DNA of 64,000 bases from Methanoculleus thermophilus (GTDB lineage: Archaea; Halobacteriota; Methanomicrobia; Methanomicrobiales; Methanoculleaceae), in contig NZ_BCNX01000006.1 in the NCBI RefSeq assembly GCF_001571405.1, positions 1 to 64,000 on the forward strand, written 5' to 3'. Shown here one piece after another: positions 16,282-23,900 of the stretch (within the stretch, counting starts at the first letter, position 1; the number at the start of each line of letters is the position of its first letter). The position numbers were made by a program, and so were the translations under genes. The notes under the pieces are model-generated. The model was not told the origin of the DNA. It was given only the letters and a program-made list of their open reading frames with translations, and ran no database searches.

Positions 16282-17631
16282 CCAGATCACCAGAAGGCTT
16301 GCCACAGAGAGGCAGAAGTAGATGGAAAAGAGCGCCTGCAGACTTGTGAGGAGCAGAGGGACGGTCTCTTCGGTGATCGCCATCCCGCCAAAGTTGAGGG
16401 CGAAGGCGACGATGGCGACTGCCATGCTCGCGGTCATCCCAAGAAGGCGCATCGTCTCGACGAGCCCCGACGCCACCCCGTACATCGCCCGTTCGGCCGC
16501 CCCGATGACGAGTGTGTAGACCGGGGGCTGGAAGAACGCGATCCCCACTACAATGAGCACCAGTGCCAGGACCGGGACGGCTACGGGCGTTGCCGGACCG
16601 ATGAAGGAGAGGGCGGCAAAGCCGGCAATCGTCATAGCAGCACCGGCCATCGCGACCAGGTGCGGACTTATCCGATCCGAGAGCCGGCCGGTATACCCGA
16701 CCAGGGATGCCGTGACCAGGCTTGTGACGAGGAAGATGCTCCCGGCCAGCCGGGCATCGAACTCCCGGACGTACTGGAAGTACAGGCTGAAGAGGTAGAC
16801 GTATGCGGATCCCGCCGTGCTATAGACCAGGACGGCGGCGTTTGCAAGAGCGAGCGGCCGGTTGCGAAGGAGGGTGCGGATATCAAGGAGCGGATCGGCT
16901 GTCTTGGTCTCGTGGACGATGAAGGTGCCGAGCGATGCGAGGCCGGCGGCAAGAGCCGCGGCGCCCTGCACCGCTGGCAGGAGGGAGAGCCCGACCATGA
17001 GAAGGAGGATCGTCGTCGTGGAAAGAGCGATGCCGAAGAGATCCGGGCGCGTCCCGCGTGATAGAGCGCACTCGCCCCTCAGGTGGCGCCGGATGATCCC
17101 GGCGGAGAGCAGGGCGACGGGCGGCGGCACGAGAAAGAGCGCCCGCCAGGTGCTGTAGTAGGCAAGGAGACCGCCCGCAAGGAACCCCAGCGCGAACCCG
17201 CCGAAGCTCGCGGCGATGTTGATCCCGAGAGCCGCCCCCCGCTCGTCTTCCGGGAGGATAAGCCCAAGCAGGGCAAACGACGTTGCAAAGACCATCGCAG
17301 CCCCGACTCCGGCAAGAAATCTGGCGCCGATGAGGATGGGTGCCGTTGGAGCGAGGGCGGCGGCGAGGGCGGCGATGAAGTATACGGCAAGGCCTAGGGA
17401 GAAGATCCGTTTCCCCCCGTAGATATCGGCGTTCCTCCCGAACGGGATGAGAAACATTGCTGCGGCAAGGAAGAAGGCGGTCGGGATCCAGCCCAGGATC
17501 ACCGGGTCTGCCGCAAACTCCTCCCCGACGGCCGGGATTGCCACGAAGAGCCCGGCGACCATGAACGGTGCAAGCGAGGACCCGAGCGCGACTGCGAAGG
17601 TGGTATACCGCCGCTCAACGGGAGACAGCAT
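16261..17631 (-). CDS. Major facilitator superfamily transporter (DHA2-like)
   Basis: A 456-residue integral membrane protein with roughly 14 hydrophobic helices. The loop after helix 2 reads GRNADIYGGKRIF, the MFS motif A, and GARFLAGVGAAMVFATSFALL resembles motif B/C of drug:H+ antiporters. It probably exports a small molecule using the proton or sodium gradient; the substrate cannot be read. It stands alone on the minus strand, 26 bases downstream of the metallophosphoesterase gene, and may be transcribed with it. Confidence 0.85.
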   Translation of the reverse strand: MLSPVERRYTTFAVALGSSLAPFMVAGLFVAIPAVGEEFAADPVILGWIPTAFFLAAAMFLIPFGRNADIYGGKRIFSLGLAVYFIAALAAALAPTAPILIGARFLAGVGAAMVFATSFALLGLILPEDERGAALGINIAASFGGFALGFLAGGLLAYYSTWRALFLVPPPVALLSAGIIRRHLRGECALSRGTRPDLFGIALSTTTILLLMVGLSLLPAVQGAAALAAGLASLGTFIVHETKTADPLLDIRTLLRNRPLALANAAVLVYSTAGSAYVYLFSLYFQYVREFDARLAGSIFLVTSLVTASLVGYTGRLSDRISPHLVAMAGAAMTIAGFAALSFIGPATPVAVPVLALVLIVVGIAFFQPPVYTLVIGAAERAMYGVASGLVETMRLLGMTASMAVAIVAFALNFGGMAITEETVPLLLTSLQALFSIYFCLSVASLLVIWLAGRAA

Positions 17632-17657
17632 CCCCGGAGAATAGGCGGAAGGGGTAA

Positions 17658-18590
17658 TTAACCTGCGGGAGCGGACCCGCCGATAGCCCGGAGCTGCTCT
17701 TCTGTCGGGTTGATGAGGACGATCTCGGGCTGGCAGTTGAACCGGAGGTCCACTCCGGCAAGGTTTGAGCTGCAGATCCCGCGGGAGATATACGTCGGTG
17801 TCCTCCCGTCGGCGTCAAACATTCCGGCAAGCTCGACGACGCCGAGGTCGTTTAACTGCGCAATGACCGGGAAGAGGAACTGGCCGCCGTGAGTGTGCCC
17901 GGCGAGGATGAGGTCGGCGTCCCAGTCGGCCCGGCAGGAGGGCTCGTGGATGAGGTAGAGGGTGAAGGCGTCCGTCTCCGGCACCTCCGGCGGGTCAGCC
18001 ATCCCGGCCCAGCCGTCGTCGACCCCGACGATGACGATCTCCTCATCCCCGACCGGGACTAGGACGAACTCGTTCCTGAGAACGTGGACCCCGTTCTCCT
18101 CAAGAGCTGCGGCGAGTCCGTCGGCAAACGCGGTATCGGCGGAGCCGTCGCTCAAGCCCGAGACGTCGTAGCCGGCGGTGGTGACGTTCGCCGATGTAGA
18201 GACGGCAAGCATCCTTTCGACGCCCCCTGTGCCGTCGATCCCCACCCGGTAGTCATGGTTCCCGAGGACCGCGTACGCCGGTGCATCAAGCGACCGCCAG
18301 ACCTCCTGGGCGGCGAAGTCCTCTTCCTCGCCGGTGACGAAGTCCCCGCCGATCAGGACGAGCGAGGGGTTCAAGCGGTTGATCTCGGCGATGACGCTGC
18401 GGACGTGGTCGATGTTCGATGGCTGGACATGGGGGTCGGTGATATAGACGATGCCTTCGGGAGCCCCCTCGATATTGAGGACGGTCACCTCGACGGCCCG
18501 CGCCTCCCAGGCCATGTAGCCGGTCATGGACGGGAGAAGAACGAGCATGAATACTGCAAGATATCGTACGTCTGGAGCCTTCAGATTCAC
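17658..18590 (-). CDS. Membrane-anchored metallophosphoesterase (YaeI-like)
   Basis: A 310-residue calcineurin-type phosphoesterase with an N-terminal membrane segment (about 9-27), so the catalytic domain is probably outside the membrane. Metal ligands are Asp52 and His54 (DPH), Asp83 (GGD), Asn111-His112 (GNHD) and the C-terminal GHTHGGQ. The family hydrolyses phosphomonoesters or diesters; YaeI-like members act on lipid headgroups such as UDP-diacylglucosamine, which is only a suggestion here. It is followed after 26 bases by the MFS transporter. Confidence 0.85.
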   Translation of the reverse strand: MNLKAPDVRYLAVFMLVLLPSMTGYMAWEARAVEVTVLNIEGAPEGIVYITDPHVQPSNIDHVRSVIAEINRLNPSLVLIGGDFVTGEEEDFAAQEVWRSLDAPAYAVLGNHDYRVGIDGTGGVERMLAVSTSANVTTAGYDVSGLSDGSADTAFADGLAAALEENGVHVLRNEFVLVPVGDEEIVIVGVDDGWAGMADPPEVPETDAFTLYLIHEPSCRADWDADLILAGHTHGGQFLFPVIAQLNDLGVVELAGMFDADGRTPTYISRGICSSNLAGVDLRFNCQPEIVLINPTEEQLRAIGGSAPAG

Positions 18591-18649
18591 TGCCTTTTAT
18601 TCATCACTCATGAATAATATATGATCCGCCTCTCAGGGATTGGGGCGGA

Positions 18650-19318
18650 TCACCGACTTCGGGCCAGTTCGGCCGGTTCGGGCGAGATATCGGCCGGCTC
18701 GAGTTTGGAGGACGGGTCGGCGAAGAGCCGGATAAACTGGTGCCTCTCTTCCTTTGCGAGGGTGATCGCGGCGACCCCGGCGGCGATCACGGCGCCGATG
18801 AGGTCCATGACGAAGTCCATCATGGTGTCCGTGTTCCCGTGCTGAAGATCGGTGCCAAAGATCTGGTCGGCTGCAAATTCGTAGATCTCCCATATCGCTC
18901 CTGCAGCGAGGGTTGAGACCAGGATGAAGACGATGATCGCCGTTCTATTCAGCCGGATGTCCCCCCGGTATTCGGCAAGGATCGCGAGGAAGAAGGCGAT
19001 GAGCCCGACGGTTGCCGAGGAGATGAGGTGGGTCAGTTTGTCGTAGTAGGGCGCGAGGGTGACGTAGTACTCGCCGACATGCCCCATGACGTGGAGGTAG
19101 AGGGAGAGGGCGATAAGGAGGTTGACCTCCCAGGGGAAGCAGAGGCGCAGGTTCCGGGTCACCAGGGTGGGCGCCATCGTGAGAAGGAAGGCGATCCCCG
19201 AGGCGAACCCGAGGAAGTACTCCCCCGCCATGATGCTGGAAGCTACGGCAAGGAGGATGAGCCCCTGGATGAAGTAGGTCAGGTATACCCCGCGCGACGG
19301 GGACGGGCAGGAGGTCAT
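18650..19318 (-). CDS. YjdF/DUF2238-like integral membrane protein
   Basis: A 222-residue protein with about six hydrophobic helices and a charged C-terminal tail. YDKLTHLISSATVG, WEIYEFAADQIFG and NTDTMMDFVMDLIGA match the conserved polar motifs of the YjdF (DUF2238) family, whose function is unknown. Length is normal. It is transcribed away from aIF1A; a TATA-like attatgtat on the minus strand near 19345-19353 could drive it. The 18591-18649 gap holds nothing evident. Confidence 0.75.
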   Translation of the reverse strand: MTSCPSPSRGVYLTYFIQGLILLAVASSIMAGEYFLGFASGIAFLLTMAPTLVTRNLRLCFPWEVNLLIALSLYLHVMGHVGEYYVTLAPYYDKLTHLISSATVGLIAFFLAILAEYRGDIRLNRTAIIVFILVSTLAAGAIWEIYEFAADQIFGTDLQHGNTDTMMDFVMDLIGAVIAAGVAAITLAKEERHQFIRLFADPSSKLEPADISPEPAELARSR

Positions 19319-19390
19319 GGGTGTGCTGAGTTACTGGTCGGGCAGATACATAATCGTCCCGGTGGCCGTCTCGCGTGACTGGTGCATCGC

Positions 19391-19480
19391 TCCCCGGCCG
19401 GTCGGGGTGGCTGCCCCATGGACCTCTGCCGGGCAGGGCAACGGCTCAACCGGCGCGGGTCTGCCGGCTGTTGAGGTTGC
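19391..19480. ncRNA. Candidate structured RNA: three consecutive hairpins
   Basis: Three GC-rich inverted repeats follow one another in the gap between divergent genes: ccccg/cgggg (19392-19396 with 19403-19407), ctgccc/gggcag (19411-19416 with 19431-19436), and a longer one formed by gcaac+ctcaac+cggc against gccg+gttgag+gttgc (19438-19480, with small bulges). A TATA-like atacataat lies about 35-45 bases upstream on the plus strand. Neither strand encodes a recognisable protein. It does not match SRP RNA, RNase P RNA or tRNA consensus features that I can recall. The strand is unknown. Confidence 0.35.
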
Positions 19481-19519
19481 CCGTTCGTTTCCAGGAGAAT
19501 AGTTGATAAGCTAGCAGGT

Positions 19520-19528
19520 CTATAAATT
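19520..19528 (+). promoter_or_regulatory. TATA box of the aIF1A gene
   Basis: The sequence tctataaatt is a near-consensus archaeal TATA box. The expected transcription start, about 25 bases downstream, falls near 19548-19552, just upstream of the proposed CTG start at 19573. Confidence 0.55.
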
Positions 19529-19572
19529 GGACACACAAGTGACCAAACATTCTGGACCACGGGGTTGATGAA

Positions 19573-19902
19573 CTGACAGAATCTACAAAGCGTAAACCCG
19601 AATTCGAGGATGAGGACGGGGAAGGAGGAGAAGTAATCCGCGTCCGCCTGCCCAACAAGAGGAATCGGGAGATGTTTGGGAGCGCCGAACTGATGCTGGG
19701 CGCGAACCATATCAGGATCCGCTGTATCGATGGTGTGACGCGCACCGGGCGGATCAAGGGTAAGATAAAGAAGAAAGTCTGGATCCGGGAAGGCGATGTC
19801 CTGATCGTCGTCCCCTGGAACTTCCAGGATGAAAAGTGCGATATCATCTACCGCTACACGAAACCCCAGGTGGAGTGGCTCCGGAAGAACCGGTACCTCT
19901 GA
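19573..19902 (+). CDS. eif1A: Translation initiation factor aIF1A, apparently with a CTG start codon
   Basis: A 109-residue S1-like OB-fold protein that binds the small ribosomal subunit A site during initiation. [48 protein letters not shown] and the C-terminal [13 protein letters not shown] are diagnostic. The first in-frame ATG (19672) would remove essential N-terminal residues, and an in-frame TGA at 19540 limits extension. Between them no ATG, GTG or TTG is in frame. CTG at 19573 is preceded by GGGGTTGAT, a plausible Shine-Dalgarno site, and gives [10 protein letters not shown], like the usual MTE... start. Methanogens often carry two aIF1A genes. A sequencing error is the alternative. 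Confidence 0.88.
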   Translation: MTESTKRKPEFEDEDGEGGEVIRVRLPNKRNREMFGSAELMLGANHIRIRCIDGVTRTGRIKGKIKKKVWIREGDVLIVVPWNFQDEKCDIIYRYTKPQVEWLRKNRYL

Positions 19903-19949
19903 TATCCTCTTTTTTCTCTCTTTGCGCCTGTTCCCCTCCCTCTACGGCC

Positions 19950-19994
19950 GGGGACGTACGAAGTCCCCGCGGGTCGCAATACCAAGCCTTGGTA
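19950..19994. terminator. Two hairpins between convergent aIF1A and pilin-like operons
   Basis: ggggac/gtcccc (19950-19955 with 19963-19968) and the perfect taccaag/cttggta (19980-19986 with 19988-19994) lie in the convergent gap. A T-rich tract (tcctcttttttctctctttg) follows the aIF1A stop at 19905-19925. Together these could end transcription from both sides. Confidence 0.45.
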
Positions 19995-20019
19995 CCCGAG
20001 GCGGGGAGATCCACCGGGG

Positions 20020-20769
20020 TCAGATCCCGAGGATCTGGATGGTATACTCTTTTATGACGAGTTTATCCACCCCCGAGAGGGTATAGGTATCGCCGCCAGC
20101 GTTCTGCATCCCGACGTTCGAGGTGAGGTAGTTCCTCCAGGCGGTCGAGTGATCCCTTGATGGGTCGTTGTTGTACGTAACCAGGACGGTGGTGTCAGGA
20201 CTCGATACGGGGATGACGGTTGTATTCGCTAGGTTCATCCTCACCGTCGCCATCCCGGACCTGGCCATCGGTTTGTCGGTAACAATCTTCATGATATAGG
20301 CGACGAACGTTCCCGTGGAGTTATCGTAGAACCACCGCGGCTCCGCAAGCATCGCCGAGCCTGCCGTCCCCTCCTGGCGTGTCACCACCGCCCCGTTCTC
20401 GAGGGTGATCACCTCGCTGCCGCGGTCGGAGTGAAAGATCATGGCGCCGAGGAAGTACTCTCCAACGGGGACCCCGTTCGCCAATATCTCGATGGATACC
20501 GGGTAGTCGCTTGCATTGATCACCTCAAGCGTTCCCCCGGTCACCTGGAGCGACGACTCCTTGTAGGGGACGTTCTTGAAACAGAGACTCTTTTGGTCGT
20601 TCTGGAGGACGATCATCGCCCGCTCCATGTTCTTTATGTCGGTGCTGCTCTGTTCTTTAATGAGCACCGGGTAGCCGTAGAGCGTGACGAGCCCGATCCC
20701 GGTGATGACGATCCCAAGTATCAGGATGAACCCGACCGCCTCTGAGACCGCCTCCTCATTCACCTTCAT
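20020..20769 (-). CDS. Pilin-like membrane protein (haloarchaeal DUF7289-like)
   Basis: A 249-residue protein with one N-terminal hydrophobic helix preceded by MKVNEEAVSEAVGF, which resembles archaeal type IV pilins (AVSxVxG...), followed by a beta-rich exported domain with NxT/S sites. The N-terminus is acidic where prepilins usually carry Lys/Arg. It is the last gene of a six-gene minus-strand operon of similar proteins and the largest pilin-like member but one. It may be a minor pilin or an adhesin on a filament. The DUF number is from memory of the haloarchaeal families. Confidence 0.65.
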   Translation of the reverse strand: MKVNEEAVSEAVGFILILGIVITGIGLVTLYGYPVLIKEQSSTDIKNMERAMIVLQNDQKSLCFKNVPYKESSLQVTGGTLEVINASDYPVSIEILANGVPVGEYFLGAMIFHSDRGSEVITLENGAVVTRQEGTAGSAMLAEPRWFYDNSTGTFVAYIMKIVTDKPMARSGMATVRMNLANTTVIPVSSPDTTVLVTYNNDPSRDHSTAWRNYLTSNVGMQNAGGDTYTLSGVDKLVIKEYTIQILGI

Positions 20770-20784
20770 GGTTCTCTTCCTCCC

Positions 20785-21207
20785 CTAAAATCCTCTGGAG
20801 TCGTACCGGATCATGTTCCACCCCGCGCCGGTGGTGTTGCCGGCAACACCCTTCGTCGCCCCGACCCCGGCGATTGCAACCCTGCTCTTGATGCTCCCGC
20901 CCTGGACCTCGATCGCCTGGCTTGCGCCCTCCATCGCGACGTTCACGAAGTAGTCGCGCCCCGCAACCTCGTCGGGGATGTCGAACCTCGTCTCGATCGT
21001 CCCGTTTCCGGGCGCGATGACGTAGAGGTCCACAACCCGGGTGCTGACCCCGTTCCCGATATCCACGAAGGCGTGGTAGCGGAGCCTGTCGGCCGGCCCC
21101 TCCATCAGGACGGCGTTGACGACGAAGATCATCACGATCATCAGGACGAGCAGCACCCCGGTGATGATGATGTACTCCATCAGCCGGGTGACGCCTTCCT
21201 CGTTCAT
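20785..21207 (-). CDS. Small pilin-like membrane protein (DUF7266-like)
   Basis: A 140-residue protein. MNEEGVTRLMEYIIITGVL starts an N-terminal membrane helix of about 25 residues, followed by a beta-rich domain (VVDLYVIAPGNGTIETRFDI). The frame extends to 21231, but the MNEEG start at 21207 matches its neighbours and leaves a 4-base gap to the preceding gene. The helix at the very N-terminus with an exported domain suits a pseudopilin. The function is inferred only from operon membership and topology. Confidence 0.6.
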   Translation of the reverse strand: MNEEGVTRLMEYIIITGVLLVLMIVMIFVVNAVLMEGPADRLRYHAFVDIGNGVSTRVVDLYVIAPGNGTIETRFDIPDEVAGRDYFVNVAMEGASQAIEVQGGSIKSRVAIAGVGATKGVAGNTTGAGWNMIRYDSRGF

Positions 21208-21211
21208 CGGT

Positions 21212-21586
21212 TCAGTAATACACCCTCTCATCGTACTTCGTCACCCCGTTGTTGTAGTGAATGGTCACCGGGTAGAGCAGGCGGCCGGAGATGTTCTGTG
21301 GGCTCTCCACGTCAAAGTCGACCACGGCATTCTTCCGTTCGAGGGAGATCGCGATGATGTCCTGGCGAACCGCCTGACTGCTGTGATTGTTAGCATTGCC
21401 AAAACGGTCGACGTAGTCGAAGATCGCCTCCCGCAGGTCTCTGATATCGTTCTTCGGGAACTCAAGCACCCCCTCCGCGGTCGTCTGCCCTACAAGCGCC
21501 GACTGGTTGATGATCAGCGCAAGGAAGAAGATCCCGACCGCGACGAGGAGGCCCATCAGGACGATCCACTGCCCCTCCTCATTCAT
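21212..21586 (-). CDS. Small pilin-like membrane protein (DUF7261-like)
   Basis: A 124-residue protein with MNEEGQWIVLMGLLVAVG at the start, one membrane helix (about 8-30) and a short exported domain. The start at 21586 overlaps the preceding stop by 4 bases (ATGA), which supports it over upstream ATGs that lie inside the previous gene. GQWIVLMG...LALIIN resembles the haloarchaeal GQLILVGAL...ALVLN pilin-like family. A helical segment with Asp, Arg and Phe (IRDLREAIFDYVDRFG) follows the helix. Confidence 0.6.
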   Translation of the reverse strand: MNEEGQWIVLMGLLVAVGIFFLALIINQSALVGQTTAEGVLEFPKNDIRDLREAIFDYVDRFGNANNHSSQAVRQDIIAISLERKNAVVDFDVESPQNISGRLLYPVTIHYNNGVTKYDERVYY

Positions 21587-22101
21587 GCACGCCATAGAAG
21601 CACCTCCACGAGGACGGCTTTCGGGCGGTCGTTTGGCATATCTGTGGGCATGCCGGCGGGCCTCGTTGTTGGCAGCTGCACCCACCGGGTCACCCGCACC
21701 GTGTTCTCGCGCCCGGTCCAGGTATTGTCGTCGGGCGCAACAAACTGGTGTTCTCGGATCTCGCCCCCTGAGCGGTAGACGACGACGGCGCTCATATGCA
21801 GGTTATCGAGGTCACCGCTCGTCGTTGCGTTGCAGTAACTCAGGAACATCTTCTTGAATTCGTCGCCGTTGTTCGTATTGACGAAGTTCTCCAGATCGCT
21901 CTTTGAGTCTCCTGCAGTGTCCGGCGTATCCATCATCGCGAGGACGTCGCTCCCGAGCTGCTCAAGTTGCATATCCGGGATGTGCGTGTCGCCGGTCGTG
22001 TAGATCCCCGTCGTGCTGACGGCGATGTATGCCGCAAGGAGCATGATGATCCCGGCCGCGACCCCCTCCATCGTGTAGAGCTGCCCCTCCTCGCTCACCA
22101 T
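21583..22101 (-). CDS. Pilin-like membrane protein (DUF7288-like)
   Basis: A 172-residue protein. MVSEEGQLYTMEGVAAGIIM resembles the haloarchaeal GQAYTLEGVVAA pilin-like family. A single N-terminal helix (about 12-33) is followed by an exported domain with an Asn-rich middle. Glu12 sits near the position of the conserved Glu5 of mature type IV pilins if cleavage follows EEG. It overlaps both neighbours (4 bases downstream, 7 upstream), as expected for subunits made together. Confidence 0.65.
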   Translation of the reverse strand: MVSEEGQLYTMEGVAAGIIMLLAAYIAVSTTGIYTTGDTHIPDMQLEQLGSDVLAMMDTPDTAGDSKSDLENFVNTNNGDEFKKMFLSYCNATTSGDLDNLHMSAVVVYRSGGEIREHQFVAPDDNTWTGRENTVRVTRWVQLPTTRPAGMPTDMPNDRPKAVLVEVLLWRA

Positions 22102-23126
22102 ATCGCCACCTCCAGGACGGCGGGCTTGAGGGGCGGCGGGGTGGCGTTCTCGTAGTTGTAGAGGTACGTCCCGCCGATGTTTGTCTTGTTATCAAAGGTG
22201 AACCGGATATCCAGGATGCTGTTCTGGTCAAGGGTGAACCGCGATATCGCCTCCGGCTTTAATACGAACGAGATGCTTGAGGTGACCGGTCTGTTTGGCG
22301 TGAGGTTGCACCCCTCACCATCAATTCGCAGGGTGTAGATGTTCGGATCCATCGCTTCATACGAGAACGGGATCAGGGTGAACCTCGGGTTCGGCCTTGC
22401 CGTATCCATCTTCCAGAACCTCACGCTCGTTAGTGTGGCGTCGGATGCGGTTCCATTGAGATATGCATCGAAATCCCTGATCGTCACGCTCACCGGCTCC
22501 GTCCGCGGGTCGATCCGGTAGGCCGGGCCGATCGACGGGTCGAGCAGTTCCCGAAGATCCAGCCGGACGGTGAACTCCCGGGTGGTGGTGTTCTGCCGTT
22601 CCGCTACCGGGATGAGGTATCTTGGTGCAAGACTTCCGTCGATCACTGCCGCTCCCGGCTCTTTGATCTTCACCACCCGGCGGATGTAGCCGTGGCCGGG
22701 AGGGAGTGGCTCGCCGGTGCTATTCTGGTAGGCCCCGTCAAGGCTCCGGATCGAGATGTTGTAAGAATAGGGGTAATCGCCGAAGATCGCCTTGCTGCGG
22801 TAGTCCCCGGCGGTGAAACCTGAGTCGAAGAATCTCTCGATCTTCGTCGAGAGGAGGACGTTCGGGGTCTCTCTTGAGACAGAAAACCCCATCCGCTCGA
22901 TCTCGTCCGGGTTCCCGGCCATCTCCCAGGGCGGATAGGCCGGCCAGCCCGGATCCTCGGCGAGGATCACCCCCGTCCGGTAGGCGACCGCATCGTAGTC
23001 GATGCTGCTGCTCCCAAGCCCCGCAAGCAGCCCGGGGACCATGCTCACCACCATGATCAGCGCGAGCAAAAAGATCGTGAACCCGGCGAGGAAGTCCAGC
23101 GACATCACGCCGTCTTCATCCCTCAA
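22095..23126 (-). CDS. Pilin-like membrane protein with a large exported domain (DUF7287-like)
   Basis: A 343-residue protein beginning MRDEDGVMSLDFLAGFTIFL, with one N-terminal helix of about 25 residues and a long beta-rich domain. The LDF motif and helix resemble a haloarchaeal pilin-like family (NIDFAVGMGVF). It is the largest member of the set and overlaps the lipoprotein gene by 4 bases and the next gene by 7. It could be the tip or adhesin subunit of a filament. No cysteine pair or catalytic motif is visible. Confidence 0.62.
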   Translation of the reverse strand: MRDEDGVMSLDFLAGFTIFLLALIMVVSMVPGLLAGLGSSSIDYDAVAYRTGVILAEDPGWPAYPPWEMAGNPDEIERMGFSVSRETPNVLLSTKIERFFDSGFTAGDYRSKAIFGDYPYSYNISIRSLDGAYQNSTGEPLPPGHGYIRRVVKIKEPGAAVIDGSLAPRYLIPVAERQNTTTREFTVRLDLRELLDPSIGPAYRIDPRTEPVSVTIRDFDAYLNGTASDATLTSVRFWKMDTARPNPRFTLIPFSYEAMDPNIYTLRIDGEGCNLTPNRPVTSSISFVLKPEAISRFTLDQNSILDIRFTFDNKTNIGGTYLYNYENATPPPLKPAVLEVAIW

Positions 23127-23692
23127 GCGATCGCCTCCCCGGTATCGGCCCGGAACGAGAACCTCTCCATCCCGGTATCCGAGCGGACCGTGACGGTGTA
23201 GACCTCGCGGGCAAGCGCGATATCGACCGTATCGGCACCGCCCCGCTCCAGTGCTGGGGCGAGCACGCCGCCTCTCTCCGCGAGGAGATCCTCGGGGAGA
23301 AGGATCTCGTCGAAGAGGATCTCATCCTCCGGCAGGGGGGCCGCGAGCTTGACCTCCTGCCAGCCTGAGATCCCGAACGTGAGCCAGCGCACCTCCCCGC
23401 CGTCCCGAAGACCGAGGATCCAGGCGGAGGCCCGACCGTCGAGGTCCACCCCGGTCCCGATCACCTGGTGCAGCGTCGTGTTGGTGAGGTTCAGCCTGCC
23501 CTCGGCAAGGAGAAGATCGAGGTCCGCAAGAGCCCCGGTGAGGGTCCTGGGCCCCTGCGGTTCGGCCTCATTTACGGGCGTGATCCCTTCACCGCCGTCA
23601 TCGGGCGGCGGAGACGGACCTAGACAACCGCACGCGGTGCAGAAGATACAGATCGCGGCAAACAGGGCCAGGAAGCCCCAGGGGACTCTCAT
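23123..23692 (-). CDS. Exported lipoprotein of the pilin-like operon
   Basis: A 189-residue protein with a signal peptide and lipobox-like CTACGCLG (Cys near residue 21-23), so it is expected to be membrane-anchored on the outside. The rest is acidic with no family I recognise. It is the first gene of the operon, and its stop overlaps the next start by 4 bases. As a lipoprotein encoded with pilin-like subunits, it may anchor or pilot the assembly, but that is inference from position. Confidence 0.6.
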   Translation of the reverse strand: MRVPWGFLALFAAICIFCTACGCLGPSPPPDDGGEGITPVNEAEPQGPRTLTGALADLDLLLAEGRLNLTNTTLHQVIGTGVDLDGRASAWILGLRDGGEVRWLTFGISGWQEVKLAAPLPEDEILFDEILLPEDLLAERGGVLAPALERGGADTVDIALAREVYTVTVRSDTGMERFSFRADTGEAIA

Positions 23693-23710
23693 CTAAAGCA
23701 GATATACTCA

Positions 23711-23724
23711 ATGATATATAAATA
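23711..23724 (-). promoter_or_regulatory. TATA box of the pilin-like operon
   Basis: The minus strand reads atttatatatcatt. The box lies about 25 bases upstream of the ATG at 23692, so the mRNA is probably leaderless. Confidence 0.55.
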
Positions 23725-23853
23725 ACCATCCTTCTTGTTTTTCAAAAATTTGCCTCAAAAAATGGATATTAGGAACAAGAAGTCGATATTTGTCAAAAAT
23801 ATTTCATTCAATCCCATAATTCGCAGCCCCTTAAAGGGCCGGGAGGCTATCAT

Positions 23854-23863
23854 AATATTTATT
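23854..23863 (+). promoter_or_regulatory. TATA box of the FmdE-like gene
   Basis: The sequence aatatttatt lies about 40 bases before the ATG at 23901. The whole 23700-23880 gap is AT-rich and has repeated caaaaat/atttg words, consistent with divergent promoters. Confidence 0.45.
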
Positions 23864-23900
23864 TTCCGTTTTGTAGCAATCTATCACTCAAGGTAAGCAT

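Noticed and set aside
19315-19847. Minus-strand ORFs opposite aIF1A
   Set aside because: They are antisense to the conserved aIF1A frame or cover the hairpin-rich gap and have no recognisable content.
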